DNA of 64,000 nt. Origin: Zygnema cylindricum (taxonomy: Eukaryota; Streptophyta; Zygnematophyceae; Zygnematales; Zygnemataceae). Position numbers and translations under genes: made by a program. The stretch is taken from positions 126,501-190,500 of the forward strand of contig JBBHKE010000403.1 of NCBI GenBank assembly GCA_037447655.1, in the 5' to 3' direction. Shown piece by piece: positions 10,713 through 22,640 of the stretch. The number at the start of each line of letters is the position of its first letter. Positions within the stretch are counted from its first letter, which is position 1. The notes below the pieces were generated by a model. It made no database searches, had not been told where the DNA came from, and was given only the letters and a program-made list of their open reading frames with translations.

Positions 10713-11232
10713 TGTTGTAATTTATAAATCTTTATTCCAGTAAATAGGGGTAAAAATAACTTAAGATATTTTCCTAGTAGTCTACTGTAATACTTACCTT
10801 TATTAGCGTTGCACTAGCAAATAGTACAATAGAGTGTATCGTACTTTTGTAGGGACACTTGTCGGCAAAAGAACATATGCAAGTTTTAAATGATATGAAA
10901 AACTGTACACTCAGTTTTATGAAAATTCACCTCTGAATATCTCACAGATCAATGAGCAGAATGAAGTGAACTTTTATGTGTATGTTCCTTTGTATAATAT
11001 CTACATTGTGGTATATTTGTGTCCTTGTGTTGAAAGTTATTGTCTGTCAAAGTTGTTGTTTTTCCATCGATATTTGTGGAAGCTTCCTCTCTTGATTTGT
11101 TCTACAATGACTACTACTGCTGCTTTTTCTTCATCTTCAGTACCAGCTGCTTCTTCTTCATGCTTTTTCTTCATCTTCAGTTCCAGCTGCTTCTTCTTCA
11201 TCTTCAGTATCAGCAGTTGTCTCAGAACAACA
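10713..11232 (+). repeat. Element D 3' LTR
   Basis: 520 bp, preceded by the purine tract TTTAGGGGAG, starting TGTTGTAATTTATAAATC and ending CAGAACAACA. An internal imperfect repeat of CTTCTTCATCTTCAGTNCCAG units lies at about 11110-11215. The expected 5' LTR lies left of the window, so the target duplication cannot be checked. Confidence 0.7.
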
Positions 11233-12114
11233 TAGCCTATAGTACAATAATGTACTGTAGTAATAGGCCCTTTGGCAGAATCAAGATATATCCTCAAAAA
11301 CAGCAGCATGCGTTTTTCGTGCGCCCGTGACACTATTTTCGCACGTGCAAAAATTTACCTCACGAGCGCAACAAATTTGTTCAAGTTCGATAAATATCAT
11401 AGTTATTCATAGCGATTAGTGCGAACGTTTCAATCGCAACGAATTATACGTAACGAACGCATTGAACCTTTTGTACAAATCGTAAAAAATCGCTAAAGAA
11501 ATTTATCCGTACAAATTCGTACAATTAAAACAAAAAAAATAATACATATAGCGCAGTTTATAAGTCTTCCGTTAAATGAGGGCTAAAATGTTATTATTAT
11601 TTCGATAAAAATGACACTGGATGTAAGCGCCGTAAATTCCTTCATCAATTGGTAGCAAAGAACATATGTGTACCTTTGCTATAACTCTATAGCACTCTGG
11701 TTCAAACGTCCGTAAAGGCACATTTTTATGAAATTCCGTGATTTTTCGGTGTTGTTTTCAATATTTCATGGCGGCTTCTTTCAAAAAAAAATGAAGAAGA
11801 CGTGCGTACAATTTTGAAACTTACTGTGCGAAAATAGTATGACGTATCAACGTCTCTTTTCGAATATGTCCGTACATTTTTGATGAAGAGACGTACAAGT
11901 TCCGTGATATTTATGTTCAGTTCACTGAACAGAAAGTACCAATAACTACGACATATCTTTTCCTCGTATTACTTTTCCCGTAAATTGCCAGTTTTAGTTT
12001 ATAATAGACGTTTTCTTGCGATTTTCAAAATCGTCACGAATTATACGATTCAATCGTAAAATTTGAAAAAATCGCACGATTTTGAACAACAGTGATAAAT
12101 ATATGTCTACATGT
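11233..12114. other. Non-coding AT-rich spacer, possible MITE
   Basis: No credible coding region. The sequence is rich in CGTAC motifs. A 13-bp perfect inverted pair, ACTATTTTCGCAC at 11332-11344 and its reverse complement at 11826-11838, could mark the ends of a MITE of about 510 bp, but I could not settle a target duplication. Confidence 0.35.
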
Positions 12115-12526
12115 TCTTTATGTAGTGTTGGGTATCGAGGACCATTTGCCGATATTCGATATATATCACATTTCATGTACCCGATAATCGATATATCGCT
12201 TCGATATATCGAATTTCAAGCTTTTGCGATATATCGTATCGTCGATATATCGAAGCTTCTTAAAAAAAATAAAAATTCTTGCTAGTCAATTCTCGGAAGT
12301 AGAAAAGGACAGCTGTCAAAGTGGTGGAGGATGTTTTTTTTTTTCACGAAAACTGCGAATCTGAAACTGTAAATGGATTAATTAAGAACCTAATTAATTG
12401 AGAATTGATTAGCTGCAGCTGCTAGAACTACGTGCCGCTGCAGCTAGAACTAGTGCTACTGCAAATGCTAGTACTGGCTACTGCTGCTACCAGAGCAGAA
12501 GTAGTACTAGCTGCTGGCAGTGCTAC

Positions 12527-12766
12527 TGGAGCAGGTAAACCGTGCATCGTTATTAGTGTCAAAGTTTAAATAGCGTAAAAAAAAAAAGTGTTATTGGTTC
12601 CAATTTAGTGCCAGAAACGTGGCAGATTATGGTCCACGTCCTTAAATAGCGTTGCTAATTTAATTTTGAAAATTATGTATACTAATTGCGGGAAAAAATC
12701 AAGATTTTAAAAACCCAAATTAGAGTTAATAACACTAATAACGATGCGCGGTGTACTGCTACTCCA
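12527..12766. mobile_element. MITE-like inverted-repeat element inside hAT-like 1
   Basis: Ends form a long imperfect inverted repeat: left TGGAGCAGGTAAACCGTGC then ATCGTTATTAGTGT; right ACACTAATAACGATGCGCGG then TGTACTGCTACTCCA. There is no coding frame. The CCGTGNATCG core recurs at 13861 and 28275, so this is a dispersed family. I found no clear target duplication. Confidence 0.55.
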
Positions 12767-12784
12767 ATCAATAAAAATAAGAAT

Positions 12785-13045
12785 AAGATTTTACAATTTG
12801 TACACTTCAAAAAATAATTAATAATAATAAGAATAAAAGTTCACGTTTTATACACTTTAAAAAATAATAAATATAAATAATGATTAAAATTCACATTTTG
12901 TACACTTCATAAAATGTTTAATAAAAATAAAAATAAAATATCACATTTTATACACTTCCTAAAATATTGAATAAAAAGAATAATAAGAATTCTCATTTTG
13001 TACACTTCAAAAATTAATAAATAAAAATAAAAATAAAAATAAATG
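12785..13045. repeat. 50-bp AT-rich tandem repeat, five units
   Basis: The landmark TACACTT(C/T) recurs at 12801, 12851, 12901, 12951 and 13001, exactly 50 bp apart, separated by A-rich (AATAAAAATAA) filler. Units differ by substitutions only. Lies in the interior of hAT-like element 1. Confidence 0.8.
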
Positions 13046-13860
13046 CCTGAAACGAACAGTCTGCAATGTTTTGTTTCATATCAAAATTTGACTAAATTAG
13101 TGTGGGTTTCAAGTTTTCATATGTGAAGTTTTGTACCGTAGTTCTTACTAAATAAGTAACTATATGAATTAGTATTACAGTATTAGTACTTTTTCGTCTG
13201 TTATATTTTGCGGCGTTACCTTTGAAGTCACGGAACGAAAATCACGTCGTACGTCGTGTTTCAGAAAAATTGTCGCTATCGCTAAAACAACATATTAAAT
13301 AAAATATTTATTTTATAAAATACAATATATCGCGATATATATCGCGATAATTTATGTTGGTCGCGGTACGATTTATCGAGGACTTTCCTCGATCTATATT
13401 TGATATATCGAATATCAAAATTATCGCGATATGAAACTACACGATACCCAACACTATCTATATGTATATATTTTTAGAAATAGTTATATAATATATTTGT
13501 ATATTTAAAAAAATAACATTAACGCGCTACGTCTACAATGTCACGGTAAGACATGCGACGTGACACGCAGGTAGAAAAAACAACGTGCGACCACAGATTG
13601 TAGACGTTGACAACCGTCACAGGTACTGTCGACGTATACAATCGTCACAAGCGTAAGTTACGATTTCGTCTTACAGACATAGGGACACTTGAACACCGGG
13701 TCCGGCGGATCCGCGCTAAAATACAAAGTAATTTCGCTAAGTTACAAGTACATGGGGACAAACCCTTAGCGGATGAAATGACTAAAATGAGGATGCCGAG
13801 CCGTACAGTTTTGGTTTACTCTTACTCGGCAGATCGTAATCTGCCGTCATGAACCAAAGT

Positions 13861-14161
13861 GTACACCGTGTATCGCTATTATTCTATTATGGTGAGATTC
13901 CATTAGAGGAAAAGTGGGGCTGTTTACTGGATTTCGTACATTTTCGTACAGGTTTGTACCTTTTTTTTTTGTCAGACTAAACATGTTTATCAGATAGCTG
14001 TACACAATTGTCCAATTTTCACTTGAATACCGCCAATCGGAAGGTGAGATATTAGATTTCAATCGCAACCGTCAGGTCCATAATCCAGCAAGCGTGTACG
14101 GAAAAACGATGGTTTTTAAGCGGGAAAAAATCATTAACTCCAATAGCGATACACGGTGTAG
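13861..14161. mobile_element. MITE-like element with 20-bp inverted ends
   Basis: Left end GTACACCGTGTATCGCTATT (13861-13880) and right end AATAGCGATACACGGTGTAG (14142-14161) match as inverted repeats at 19 of 20 positions. The element is about 301 bp without coding capacity. The end motif is shared with the MITE-like segments at 12527 and 28275. Inside, about 90 bp (13908-13985) recurs at 14635-14725 on the other side of hAT-like 2. Confidence 0.6.
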
Positions 14162-14280
14162 TCTGCAGAGGCCTGCTGGACTTTCAATTTTGCGGGGTGG
14201 AGGGTAAACCTGTTACCGTACACTGCCCGTCGTTATTACCGTTAAGGATTTATTAGTGTGAATGGGACTATAGTTACAAA

Positions 14281-14602
14281 TAGTGTTGGGTATCGAGAGC
14301 CCATTTCCGATACTCGATATGTAACTAAATTTGGGTACCCGATAATCGATATATCGCTTCGATATATTGAGGAGCTTAATATCGCGATGATTCTGCGATT
14401 TTTCGGCGGAATTACGATATATTTCAAAGATTTTCGTACGATTTCCCGTACTGGATCTGTACGAACACCCACCTAAAACCAAATATATCGCGATATAATA
14501 TGTTGGTCCCGGTGCGATATATCGAGGTCTCTAACTGATCGATAATCGATATATCAAATACCAAGCTTATCGCGATATGACTTTACCCGATACCCAACAT
14601 TA
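14281..14602. mobile_element. hAT-like MITE 2
   Basis: 322 bp with ends TAGTGTTGGGTATCG and CGATACCCAACATTA, the same family as 12123-13456. The flanking 8-mers GTTACAAA (14273-14280) and GCTACAAA (14603-14610) form a target duplication with one mismatch. It is dense in ATATCG motifs and has no transposase. It looks like a short deletion derivative of the same hAT-like family. Confidence 0.8.
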
Positions 14603-14830
14603 GCTACAAACCTACAATACTAATTTAGGGTGAACTTCCATTAAAGGAAAAGTGGGGTTGTTTACTAGATGCCGTACGATTTCGTACAGATTCGTACCAT
14701 TTATTTTTTGTCAGACAAATTATGACGAAACATGTGTACTGCATGGCTCCAATATTATAGGCGTAAGTATCGACCGTTGGATTTTTCACATTTCTAGATT
14801 CGCAAAGCAATCGCTCACATCGTATAGTTT

Positions 14831-14863
14831 GAAGAGACTCTCCTCGGCGAGGAGAGTTTCTTC
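14831..14863. repeat. Perfect-type hairpin, 15-bp stem
   Basis: GAAGAGACTCTCCTC and GAGGAGAGTTTCTTC pair with one mismatch around a 3-nt loop. A second hairpin with 18-bp arms (GCGGTGCCAGTAAACATG and its near complement) lies at 15261-15313. I cannot assign a function; both are probably MITE remnants. Confidence 0.6.
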
Positions 14864-16560
14864 AGACTGGTCGCGTACCATTGGTACACGTGAAAAGTAA
14901 AAAAAAAATCCACCACGAACAAGCGATGACAGTCGAACACGTTCTACATGTCAGGTGCCTTCCGCTAAGGTGGATGAAGGTCGACCGAAATATCTTCGCA
15001 CGCTTCTTCTGACATCCGCAAACCTTCAAAGTTTGCGGCGCCTTTTTGACATTGTGTTTCGAAATTTTGATTTTCAATTTCAAAATTAAATCTGGTCGCA
15101 AAATTCTCGTACGAATCATTAACAACCTCCGCCCGTACAAATATTATGTACAGATTTTTCAACATGAAGAATATTTCTAGTTGTGAAGAATCTGAAAATT
15201 AGCCTACATGGCACCAATCATAATTGAGAAACGATGTCTACTGACAAGACATAATGGAAAGCGGTGCCAGTAAACATGAGAAATAGACGTATCCGCATGT
15301 TTACTGGGACCGCCTAATGGAGAATAGGCTTTAGTGCAAGAAGACGTGACCAATTGTACTTCACTATACTAAAAAGTTTTGCTAACACTACAGTATCGGT
15401 CAAAAAAAGTCGCGACCCAATTAGTGTTAGTAACGCTAATAACGATAGCTAAACTATTCCACCTACTTTATAAACACCTGCCATAAACAGTCAATTAGGC
15501 AAATTACATGGTAGCAACATAAGGGGCCTCAAAATGCTAGAATTGAAATGGTGTTCATGTTCTAGACCAAATTTGCAATATATTGCATAGTTTTATATGC
15601 CTAATATTTGATTTACATTATCCAAGTTCAGTTTCCAAAGTTTAAAGTTCCATTCTATTAAAAAATATTTTTCTAACTTCGTACAGCAGCATACAACTTC
15701 TAGATTATGCATAGATAGTGAGAATGTAAATTGCCTTTCTCCACCAGTTGCAGAATTTTAGGAAAAAAAGGAAGTCAAATAAGGTATTTGTCCAATTTTC
15801 AGTATTTTAGCAAGAAGATTTGCTTGGTTTAACGTCCAATGTCTGATGTTGTTTCCAAAGTAAAATCATTTAGTGGGCACTTTCATTTGATTAAATTGTT
15901 AACAAGCCTAGAACAACCAATAAATTGAACAATATTCCAAAGCCCTCGAAGAGGAGCTTATGGAACTCATCCATTAAACCAAAACTGATTTTCATAATAG
16001 CTTTGGCTCTAATTACAACTTGACATGTACACACAATTCATATAAAAGCTCCATTCAGTTTATAACATCAGAAAACACCTCAAAAGAAAACCCATACTGG
16101 CCAACAAATTGCAAATAACAAATATAGGAACACAAAGTGGTAAACAAAAATTCACATTAAAAGTTGAAAAGTCAATGAGCTACATCTCAAAAGACTCCAT
16201 GAGCTCACATAAAAATCCAATCACAGACTTGTAATTCTCGTCAAAGAGAGTCTACAAATGGGTTTGGTCATCATCGAGACAAAACCCCTCATTTAATGAT
16301 TGATATTTACAAAAACAAAATTGTCTGCCCATCTAAGAACAATTGTAATTTCTTTACCAACTTATTTCTACATCATAAACTTTATTTTGGTTCACTTCTA
16401 ACTTACGATTCCCATTTGTGCGAGTAACCTGAATAACATTTCTACTTATGGAGCATTTTGAAGACATGGATGTTTGAAAAAAACTTATAAGGACAATGGT
16501 TGTAACAATCTTCAACAATGTCATTTCCTATACCAGGATTCAACTTCCATCTTTGATGCA
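14864..16560. other. Intergenic, no gene seen
   Basis: AT-rich sequence without a frame that shows protein-like composition or known motifs. It may include the flank of an old gene, but I see no splice or codon pattern to support that. The hairpin at 15261-15313 is the only structured feature I noticed. Confidence 0.5.
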
Positions 16561-16708
16561 AATCGAAACTGTCTCCATCTCCCATCCTCCCTAGCTCAAC
16601 GAAAATCCTAACTGTCCACATCTTCCGTCAACCTAATCGAAACTATCTCCATCTCCCATCCTCCCTAGCTCAACGAAAATCCTAACTGTCCACATCTTCC
16701 GTCAACCT
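16561..16708. repeat. 74-bp tandem duplication
   Basis: Two near-identical copies of a segment containing ATCTCCCATCCTCCCTAGCT, offset by 74 bp (landmark TCGAAACT at 16563 and 16637). Adjacent to the microsatellite. Confidence 0.85.
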
Positions 16709-17165
16709 TACCTTCCTTTCCTTTCCTTTCCTTCCTTCCTTCTTTCCTTCCTTCCTTCCTTCCTTCCTTCCTTCCTTCCTTCCTTCCTTCCTTCCTTCCT
16801 TCCTTCCCTCCTTCCTTCCCTCCTTCCCTCCTTCCCTCCTTCCTTCCTTCTTGCTTGCCTTCCTTCCTTCCTTCCTTCCTCCCTCCCTCCCTCCCTCCCT
16901 CCCTCCCTCCCTCCCTCCCTCCCTCCCTCCCTCCCTCCCTCCCTCCCTCCCTCCCTCCCTCCCTCCCACCCTCCCTCCCTCCCTCTCTCCCTCCCTCCCT
17001 CTCTCCCTCCCTCCCTCCCTCCCTCCCTCCCTTCCTCCCTCCTTCCCTCCTTTCCTCCCTCCCTCCCTCCGACTCGCCCGCCCTCCCTCCCTCCGAACCT
17101 CCCTCCGAACCTCCCTCCCTGCCTCCCTCCTCTCACTCCCTGTCTCTCTCTCTCTCTCTCCCTCT
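16709..17165. repeat. TTCC/CCCT/TC compound microsatellite
   Basis: About 455 bp of (TTCC)n passing into (CCCT)n and ending in (TC)n, with small interruptions. The pyrimidine/purine strand asymmetry is complete, so triplex (H-DNA) formation is plausible. The long Ser/Pro and Gly/Arg/Glu frames that cross it are artefacts of the repeat. Confidence 0.95.
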
Positions 17166-17345
17166 GTCGTTCGCGCTCCTGCCTGAATGAAAAAACCGTC
17201 ACGTAACAGTAGCAGCACTTCCAAATCAAAAACTTGACCTCTCTCTCCCTCTCTCTCTTCTCCTTCCTTTCCCTCTAAATGGAGTAATTTCTTGTAAGAC
17301 TATGAGGGACATAACCACCCTTAGTTTGAACTTCCGGGTAACTTT

Positions 17346-17925
17346 TGAAAGGATCGATAAAAAACTCTGAGCTCACTAACAAACACTTATAGCAGCAGAA
17401 GCATTTAGAATAAAAAACATTACATCAACATTGAAGAGACATTTCAGAAAATTCTCACATTAAAAAAAACTGAAATTACAATTTCTTCTCTATCTCTTCT
17501 ATTACTCCATATAATCCTCCAATTCCTCCAAATTCTCATTTATTGATTAACACACAGTCATGGTGTCCCTTAAATACAATACCACCTATGGCGTGACACG
17601 TGTGAGCGTGCGCCGCCAAAAAGCCTCCAGATGCCACTTGTCCGCAGATTAGACTAGAACACTCTAATTCTCACTAAGGGCTGAAACATAGTAAAACAAC
17701 AAGCTAACACGAAAGTACTAGACAAAGCTAGAAGTATTATCGTACTAAATTAGACGTACGGCAATCTAGACGCGAAACGAAACAACAAATATATTTCGCG
17801 AAACAACTAGAACTTTATCTAAATACACGTAATTGTACTTTCGGTATATTCTAGAAAGTACAGTTTTTCTTTCGCGAAATCAAACTGATTCCACGTGCGT
17901 ACGATTCTTTCAATGAATTGTAACA
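17346..17925 (-). repeat. Element E LTR, left copy
   Basis: On the minus strand it starts TGTTACAATTCATTGAAAG and ends ATCGATCCTTTCA. It is followed (left) by the ACTTT target duplication. It differs from the other two copies at a few sites, for example TGTTACAATTC against TGTTACGATTC. Confidence 0.9.
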
Positions 17926-17949
17926 TTCCCCCTCTTCATTGAAGAATCG

Positions 17950-18606
17950 TCACAACAACCCTAATTTAGGCCTTCCTCTTAAAAGCACATCAAACGCCGC
18001 CGCCTTGGTAAGCATATCGGCAACTTCCTCAAGTGTCGAAACATCCGGCATTTTCTCTTCTCCATTGACGACCTTCCAAAGGCCTCTCAAAATCAATTGA
18101 GCTCGAATATATTTCTTCCACGAAGGGTAATTCGATCCATTGAATACGACGGTCTTTCCGGGCATCTGAAACATTTCCACTCCTCCTTGACTATCTTCTT
18201 CTAAATCGGAATCGTCATCAAGCTTAAATTTCCCCCTCTTATCTTTCACTTTCTTTGCCTCCTCATCACTATCATCGGAATCATCTCCATCCGGATCGGG
18301 ATCCGGATCACCGTGAGTTAATTCATCGAACCTCCTATCCACAGCCGAGAATTTCTCATCAATCCGACGCATGAAATTCTCCAAATACTCTCGCATTTGA
18401 TTGTCGGACATCGAGCCACCGACACCTCTATTTTGATCAAGTGAATCCGTGGGGAATGATGACTCAAATGCGGCTCCGGTAAAACTGAACTCTTTCTCTT
18501 CTTTAGGAGGATCCTCGGGAGTCGGCAAATTTTCCCAAATATTAGAAACGGGGGTAGCGGAAGAGGAGGGAGTGAAAGGGGACTTATTTTTGTTCTTTCC
18601 CCTCAT
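17950..18606 (-). CDS. Chimeric Gag-RNase H ORF of the deleted E unit
   Basis: An intact 218-codon frame with a real ATG at 18606. The first 190 or so residues are the Gag N-terminus (MRGKNKNKSPFTPSSS, a DSDDSDEEAKK acidic patch, VVFNGSNYPSWKKYIRAQL, WKVVNGEEKMP). The rest is the extreme C-terminus of the E polyprotein (STLEEVADMLTKAA, RGRPKLGLL). The junction KMP/DVSTLEE marks a deletion of more than 4 kb that kept the frame. The corresponding gag of the full unit (24058-23483) carries a 1-nt insertion, so only the deleted copy reads through NYPSWKKY. It may be translated as a truncated Gag, but that is inference. Confidence 0.7.
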   Translation of the reverse strand: MRGKNKNKSPFTPSSSATPVSNIWENLPTPEDPPKEEKEFSFTGAAFESSFPTDSLDQNRGVGGSMSDNQMREYLENFMRRIDEKFSAVDRRFDELTHGDPDPDPDGDDSDDSDEEAKKVKDKRGKFKLDDDSDLEEDSQGGVEMFQMPGKTVVFNGSNYPSWKKYIRAQLILRGLWKVVNGEEKMPDVSTLEEVADMLTKAAAFDVLLRGRPKLGLL

Positions 18607-18663
18607 GCGCCAACACTAGACAAGGAGATACCACAATGGAGCTCTACCCGCTCCGATACCAAA

Positions 18664-19243
18664 TGAAAGGATCGATAAAAAACTCTGAGCTCACTAACAA
18701 ACACTTATAGCAGCAGAAGCATTTAGAATAAAAAACATTACATCAACATTGAAGAGACATTTCAGAAAATTCTCACATTAAAAAAAACTGAAATTACAAT
18801 TTCTTCTCTATCTCTTCTATTACTCCATATAATCCTCCAATTCCTCCAAATTCTCATTTATTGATTAACACACAGTCATGGTGTCCCTTAAATACAATAC
18901 CACCTATGGCGTGACACGTGTGAGCGTGCGCCGCCAAGAAGCCTCCAGATGCCACTTGTCCGCAGATTAGACTAGAACACTCTAATTCTCACTAAGGGCT
19001 GAAACATAGTAAAACAACAAGCTAACACGAAAGTACTAGACAAAGCTAGAAGTATTATCGTACTTAATTAGACGTACGAAAATCTAGACGCGAAACGAAA
19101 CAACAAATATATTTCGCGAAACAACTAGAACTTTATCTAAATACATGTAATTGTACTTTCGGTATATTCTAGAAAGTACAGTTTTTCTTTCGCGAAATCA
19201 AACTGATTCCGCGTGCGTACGATTCTTTCAATGAATCGTAACA
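18664..19243 (-). repeat. Element E LTR, middle (shared) copy
   Basis: 580 bp. Serves as 3' LTR of the full unit on its right (polypurine tract GAAGAGGGGGAA on the minus strand at 19244-19255) and as 5' LTR of the deleted unit on its left (primer-binding site at about 18650-18663). Confidence 0.9.
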
Positions 19244-19267
19244 TTCCCCCTCTTCATTGAAGAATCG

Positions 19268-22200
19268 TCACAACAACCCTAATTTAGGCCTTCCTCTTAA
19301 AAGCACATCAAACGTCGCCGCCTTGGTAAGCATATCGGCAGCTTCCTCAAGTGTCGAAACATACAAAAATTCCACTTCTTTAGCCGCAACCAAATCTCGT
19401 ACAAAATGCCATTGGATCCATATATGTTTAGTGCGTTTGTGAAAAACGGGATTTTTCACAAGTGCCATCGAACTCATACTATCCATAAAAATTTGTAAGC
19501 ATCCAATCGAAAATCCAAGTTCGCTTAACATTTCTTTTATCCAAATAGATGCTTTGCTTGCGAGGCACGCCGCCATATACTCGGCCTCTGTTGAACTTAA
19601 TGCCACGAATGGTTGCAAACGCGAACTCCACGAAATCGCCGCTCCACCAAACACAAACGCATATCCGGACGTTGATTTTCCCGAATCGAAATCTCCGCCC
19701 CAATCGGCGTCGCAATATCCGACGCATTCCAACGATTCTCGTTTAGATTTGAATACAAGGCCGATATCCATAGTTCTCGCCAAGTATCGAAATATACGCT
19801 TGATGGCTTCCCAATGTGATTTCTTTGGCGCTTGGCAATATCGACTTAAAATTGAAACGGCGGCCAAAATATTGGGTCGTGTACCAACACTTAGGTACAT
19901 TAAACTTCCAATCGCTTGCCGGTACGGTACGTCTACCGTCGCTTCTTCCTCGAACTTTCGCAATTGACTTTTCGCGTCTATAAGTGTCGAAATTGGTTTT
20001 ACATCAAGCATGGAAAATCGCGTTTATACTTCCTTACAATATTGCGCCTGACTTAACTTTATATCACCATTCTCATGACGAATCACTTCAATTCCCAAAA
20101 TATATTTTACTTCGTCAAGATCTGTGACTTTGAAATGTTGTCGTAAGAACGCTTTCAATTCGCGTATACGTTCCAAACTTTCCGACCTCATCAAGAAATC
20201 ATCGACGTAAACCGAAAATATAATTTGATCTTTTCCTTGTCCTTTTACGTACACTCCAGAATCCGAAATCGTACGTGTGAAACCAAAGTCCAAAAGAACT
20301 TTGTGTAGGCGTAGATACCAAGTGCGAGGCGCCTGGTTCAACCCGTAGAGCGATTTGCAAGACGCCATACCATTCCTTCTCGTGAGGTCACACCTTCAGG
20401 TATCTTCATGTTAACCTCTTCTTCTAACTCTCCATTCAAAAACACGATCTCCACGTCCATTTGATGAACATGTTTCTTCCTTGCAGCGGCAATCGCCATA
20501 ATCATTCTTAAAGAGTCGAATTTCATAACAGGAGCATATGTCTCCGTGTAATCTACCCCCTCTCTTTGCTGAAATCCTTTGCATACAAGTCTCGCCTTAT
20601 ATTTTACTACTTCACCCGATGCACCAGTTTTAGTTTTGAAGACCCATTTCGCGTCAATCGCTTTCTTTCCTTCCGGTAATTTTACTTCCTCAAATGTCCG
20701 ATTTTCCACAATTGACTTATACTCCTTCTCCCATCCCGGTTTCCACTTTGTTTCCCAATCACACAAGTTCCTCGCCTCCGCGTATGATTGAGGATCACCG
20801 TCCAAATTCTCGCACATTAATTGCTATAAAAGGAATTCGGTCTCCTTTGCATCGGAGACGAAATAATGGGAATTCTCTTCACCAATTTTTTCATAAGAAA
20901 GCCGATTTGGTTTCTTTCCTCTATTCTCTCGTGTACTCCGTCTAAGAACCGGAACTTGTTCCACAATCTTCTCCTCACTCGTCCATATTAGATTTTGAAC
21001 TCGAAGATTTTTGACTTATCGTCGACATTTTGGAATTTCGGCTCACATTACTCCGAACATCAATGTCAATGTCCAATTTCTCCGAACTCGAATCAACATT
21101 TGATTTTCCCTTCTTGAAATTGACAATGGATTCCGGCTCCTCATCCGAATCCGAGTCCTCAATTTCCGGGAAATTGGTAACATTGTCTACCTCATAGAAA
21201 TCAAGATTCTTCTTCAATTCCGCCAATTTCTCAATAACCGGTTTTAAGTCTTCATGAAAATTAACATTTCGGATTTCTTCCACAATACGACGAACCGGAT
21301 CGAATACACGATAAAGATTTCCTTTTGTACTATAGCCCACGAAAATTCCGGGCCAACTCCTAGCCGCAAATTTTCCTTTCCTTTTCACTTGATCGAAATA
21401 TACCGTAGCATGACACCCCCGAATTCGGAGATGATGGAGAGCCAGTTTTCGCCCATAAAGTAATTCGAATGGTGTTTTATCACCGGAAACCAAAGTAAGT
21501 CTCCGATTACAAATGTACTTGGCCGTGAGGATAACATCTCCCCATAATGAGATACTTTGACCGGTCGAATGCAACATCGCCCTCACCATTTCTTGTAAGG
21601 TCCTATTCTTCCTTTCGGCAACTCCATTCGATTCCGGCGAATAAGGTGAAGTGAGTTGTTGGGTAATTCCTTTCTCCTTACAATACCTCTCGAATGCAAT
21701 AAATTCGCCTCGATTATCCGAACGAATGGCTTTCAATTTCCGTTTGCATTGTCTTTCGGCAAATGCATGCCACTCAATAAAAGTTTCAAGAGCATCTGAT
21801 TTCCTCTTCAATAATCGAACCCACGAAAATATTGAATAATCATCAACGATGACCATAATATATCGATTTCTTCCGAGGCTCTCTGGCTTAATTTGTCCAC
21901 ATAGATTGACGTGTACAAGCTCCAATGGATGTTGAGCCCGAAATTTCACATCCTTAGTTGGATGTGGTTTCCGAATTTGTCGTCTTTGGCTACATCCATC
22001 GCAACCATTTACTTTTTCACCGGTAGCAAGATCGAATCCTCTCACACATGCCGTTTTTATCACTCCTCAAATTTCCTTCGGATGTATGACACATCCGATG
22101 GTGCCATAACGTTAAATCTCCCTTTAATTCCGAGATTTGATTTAGAATGCCCATGGAAGAAGCATTCTTCCTTGGTCGCCTCCATAAAAGTCGACTATGC

Positions 22201-22640
22201 ATCGAATTGGTGACTTCGCCTTCGCCGATTAATTTGCCGTCGGCGCGATATATGTGAATCGCCGAATCACCTATAGCGACTACGCTCCCACCCGCTCCCT
22301 GAATTTGAGGTACATTTAATAGATTCACTAAACCGTTCGGAATATATAGGACGTTCAATAAACGTGCTTCTGATATCGTTTCATTTCCAAAACGGTCCCA
22401 CGTAGGTAAATTCAATCGAACGGTACCTACGGTACCATTCGTAATAGTTTGTCCACTTGCAACCGTAATTAGCTTTGGTACGGTAAGTGAGCGTATGTCG
22501 TCAAAAAGTGTAGCGTCTGTACACACGTGGTGAGACGCTCCCGTGTCAATAATCCATTCATTTTCGTGTGCGTCATCGCGTGCGTCACTTAAAGAATCAA
22601 TAGTGAGGTGAAGACAAGTGAACGTTTGTCCACCTTCGCC
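19268..22640 (-). pseudogene. Element E pol: protease, integrase, RT, RNase H
   Basis: Near-complete copia pol broken into several frames. Protease EWIIDTGASHHVC near 22550. Integrase zinc region LWHHRMCHTSEGNL near 22080 and CDGCSQRR near 22000. Catalytic core LVHVNLCG (first expected Asp reads Asn), AIRSDNRGEF and SPESNGVAERKNRTL. RT KWVFKTKTGASGEVVKYKAR, KSLYGLNQAPRTWYL and the active site YVDDFLM near 20205. RNase H YCDADWGGD, STEAEYMAACLA and a changed FMDSMSSMALVKNP where DNQSA is usual. Breaks lie near 22060, 20975, 20350 and 20020. It would copy and integrate the element; these changes make this copy defective. Confidence 0.9.

Larger units (their letters stand above)
12123..13456. 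mobile_element. hAT-like non-autonomous DNA transposon 1
   Basis: 1334 bp with terminal inverted repeats TAGTGTTGGGTATCG / CGATACCCAACACTA, flanked by 8-bp target duplications TCTTTATG (12115-12122) and TCTATATG (13457-13464) with one mismatch. Eight-bp duplications and a TAGTGTTGGG-type end are typical of the hAT superfamily. Subterminal zones are packed with ATATCG and TCGATATATCGA motifs, a usual place for transposase-binding repeats. No transposase frame is present. A MITE-like inverted-repeat segment (12527-12766) and a 50-bp tandem repeat lie within it. Confidence 0.8.

Noticed and set aside
11037-11333. Lys/Glu-rich minus-strand frame in the D LTR
   Set aside because: Results from the CTTCTTCATCTTC repeat in the LTR.
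16682-17224. Long Gly/Arg/Glu-rich and Ser/Pro-rich open frames on both strands
   Set aside because: They are translations of the TTCC/CCCT microsatellite, which lacks stops in several frames.
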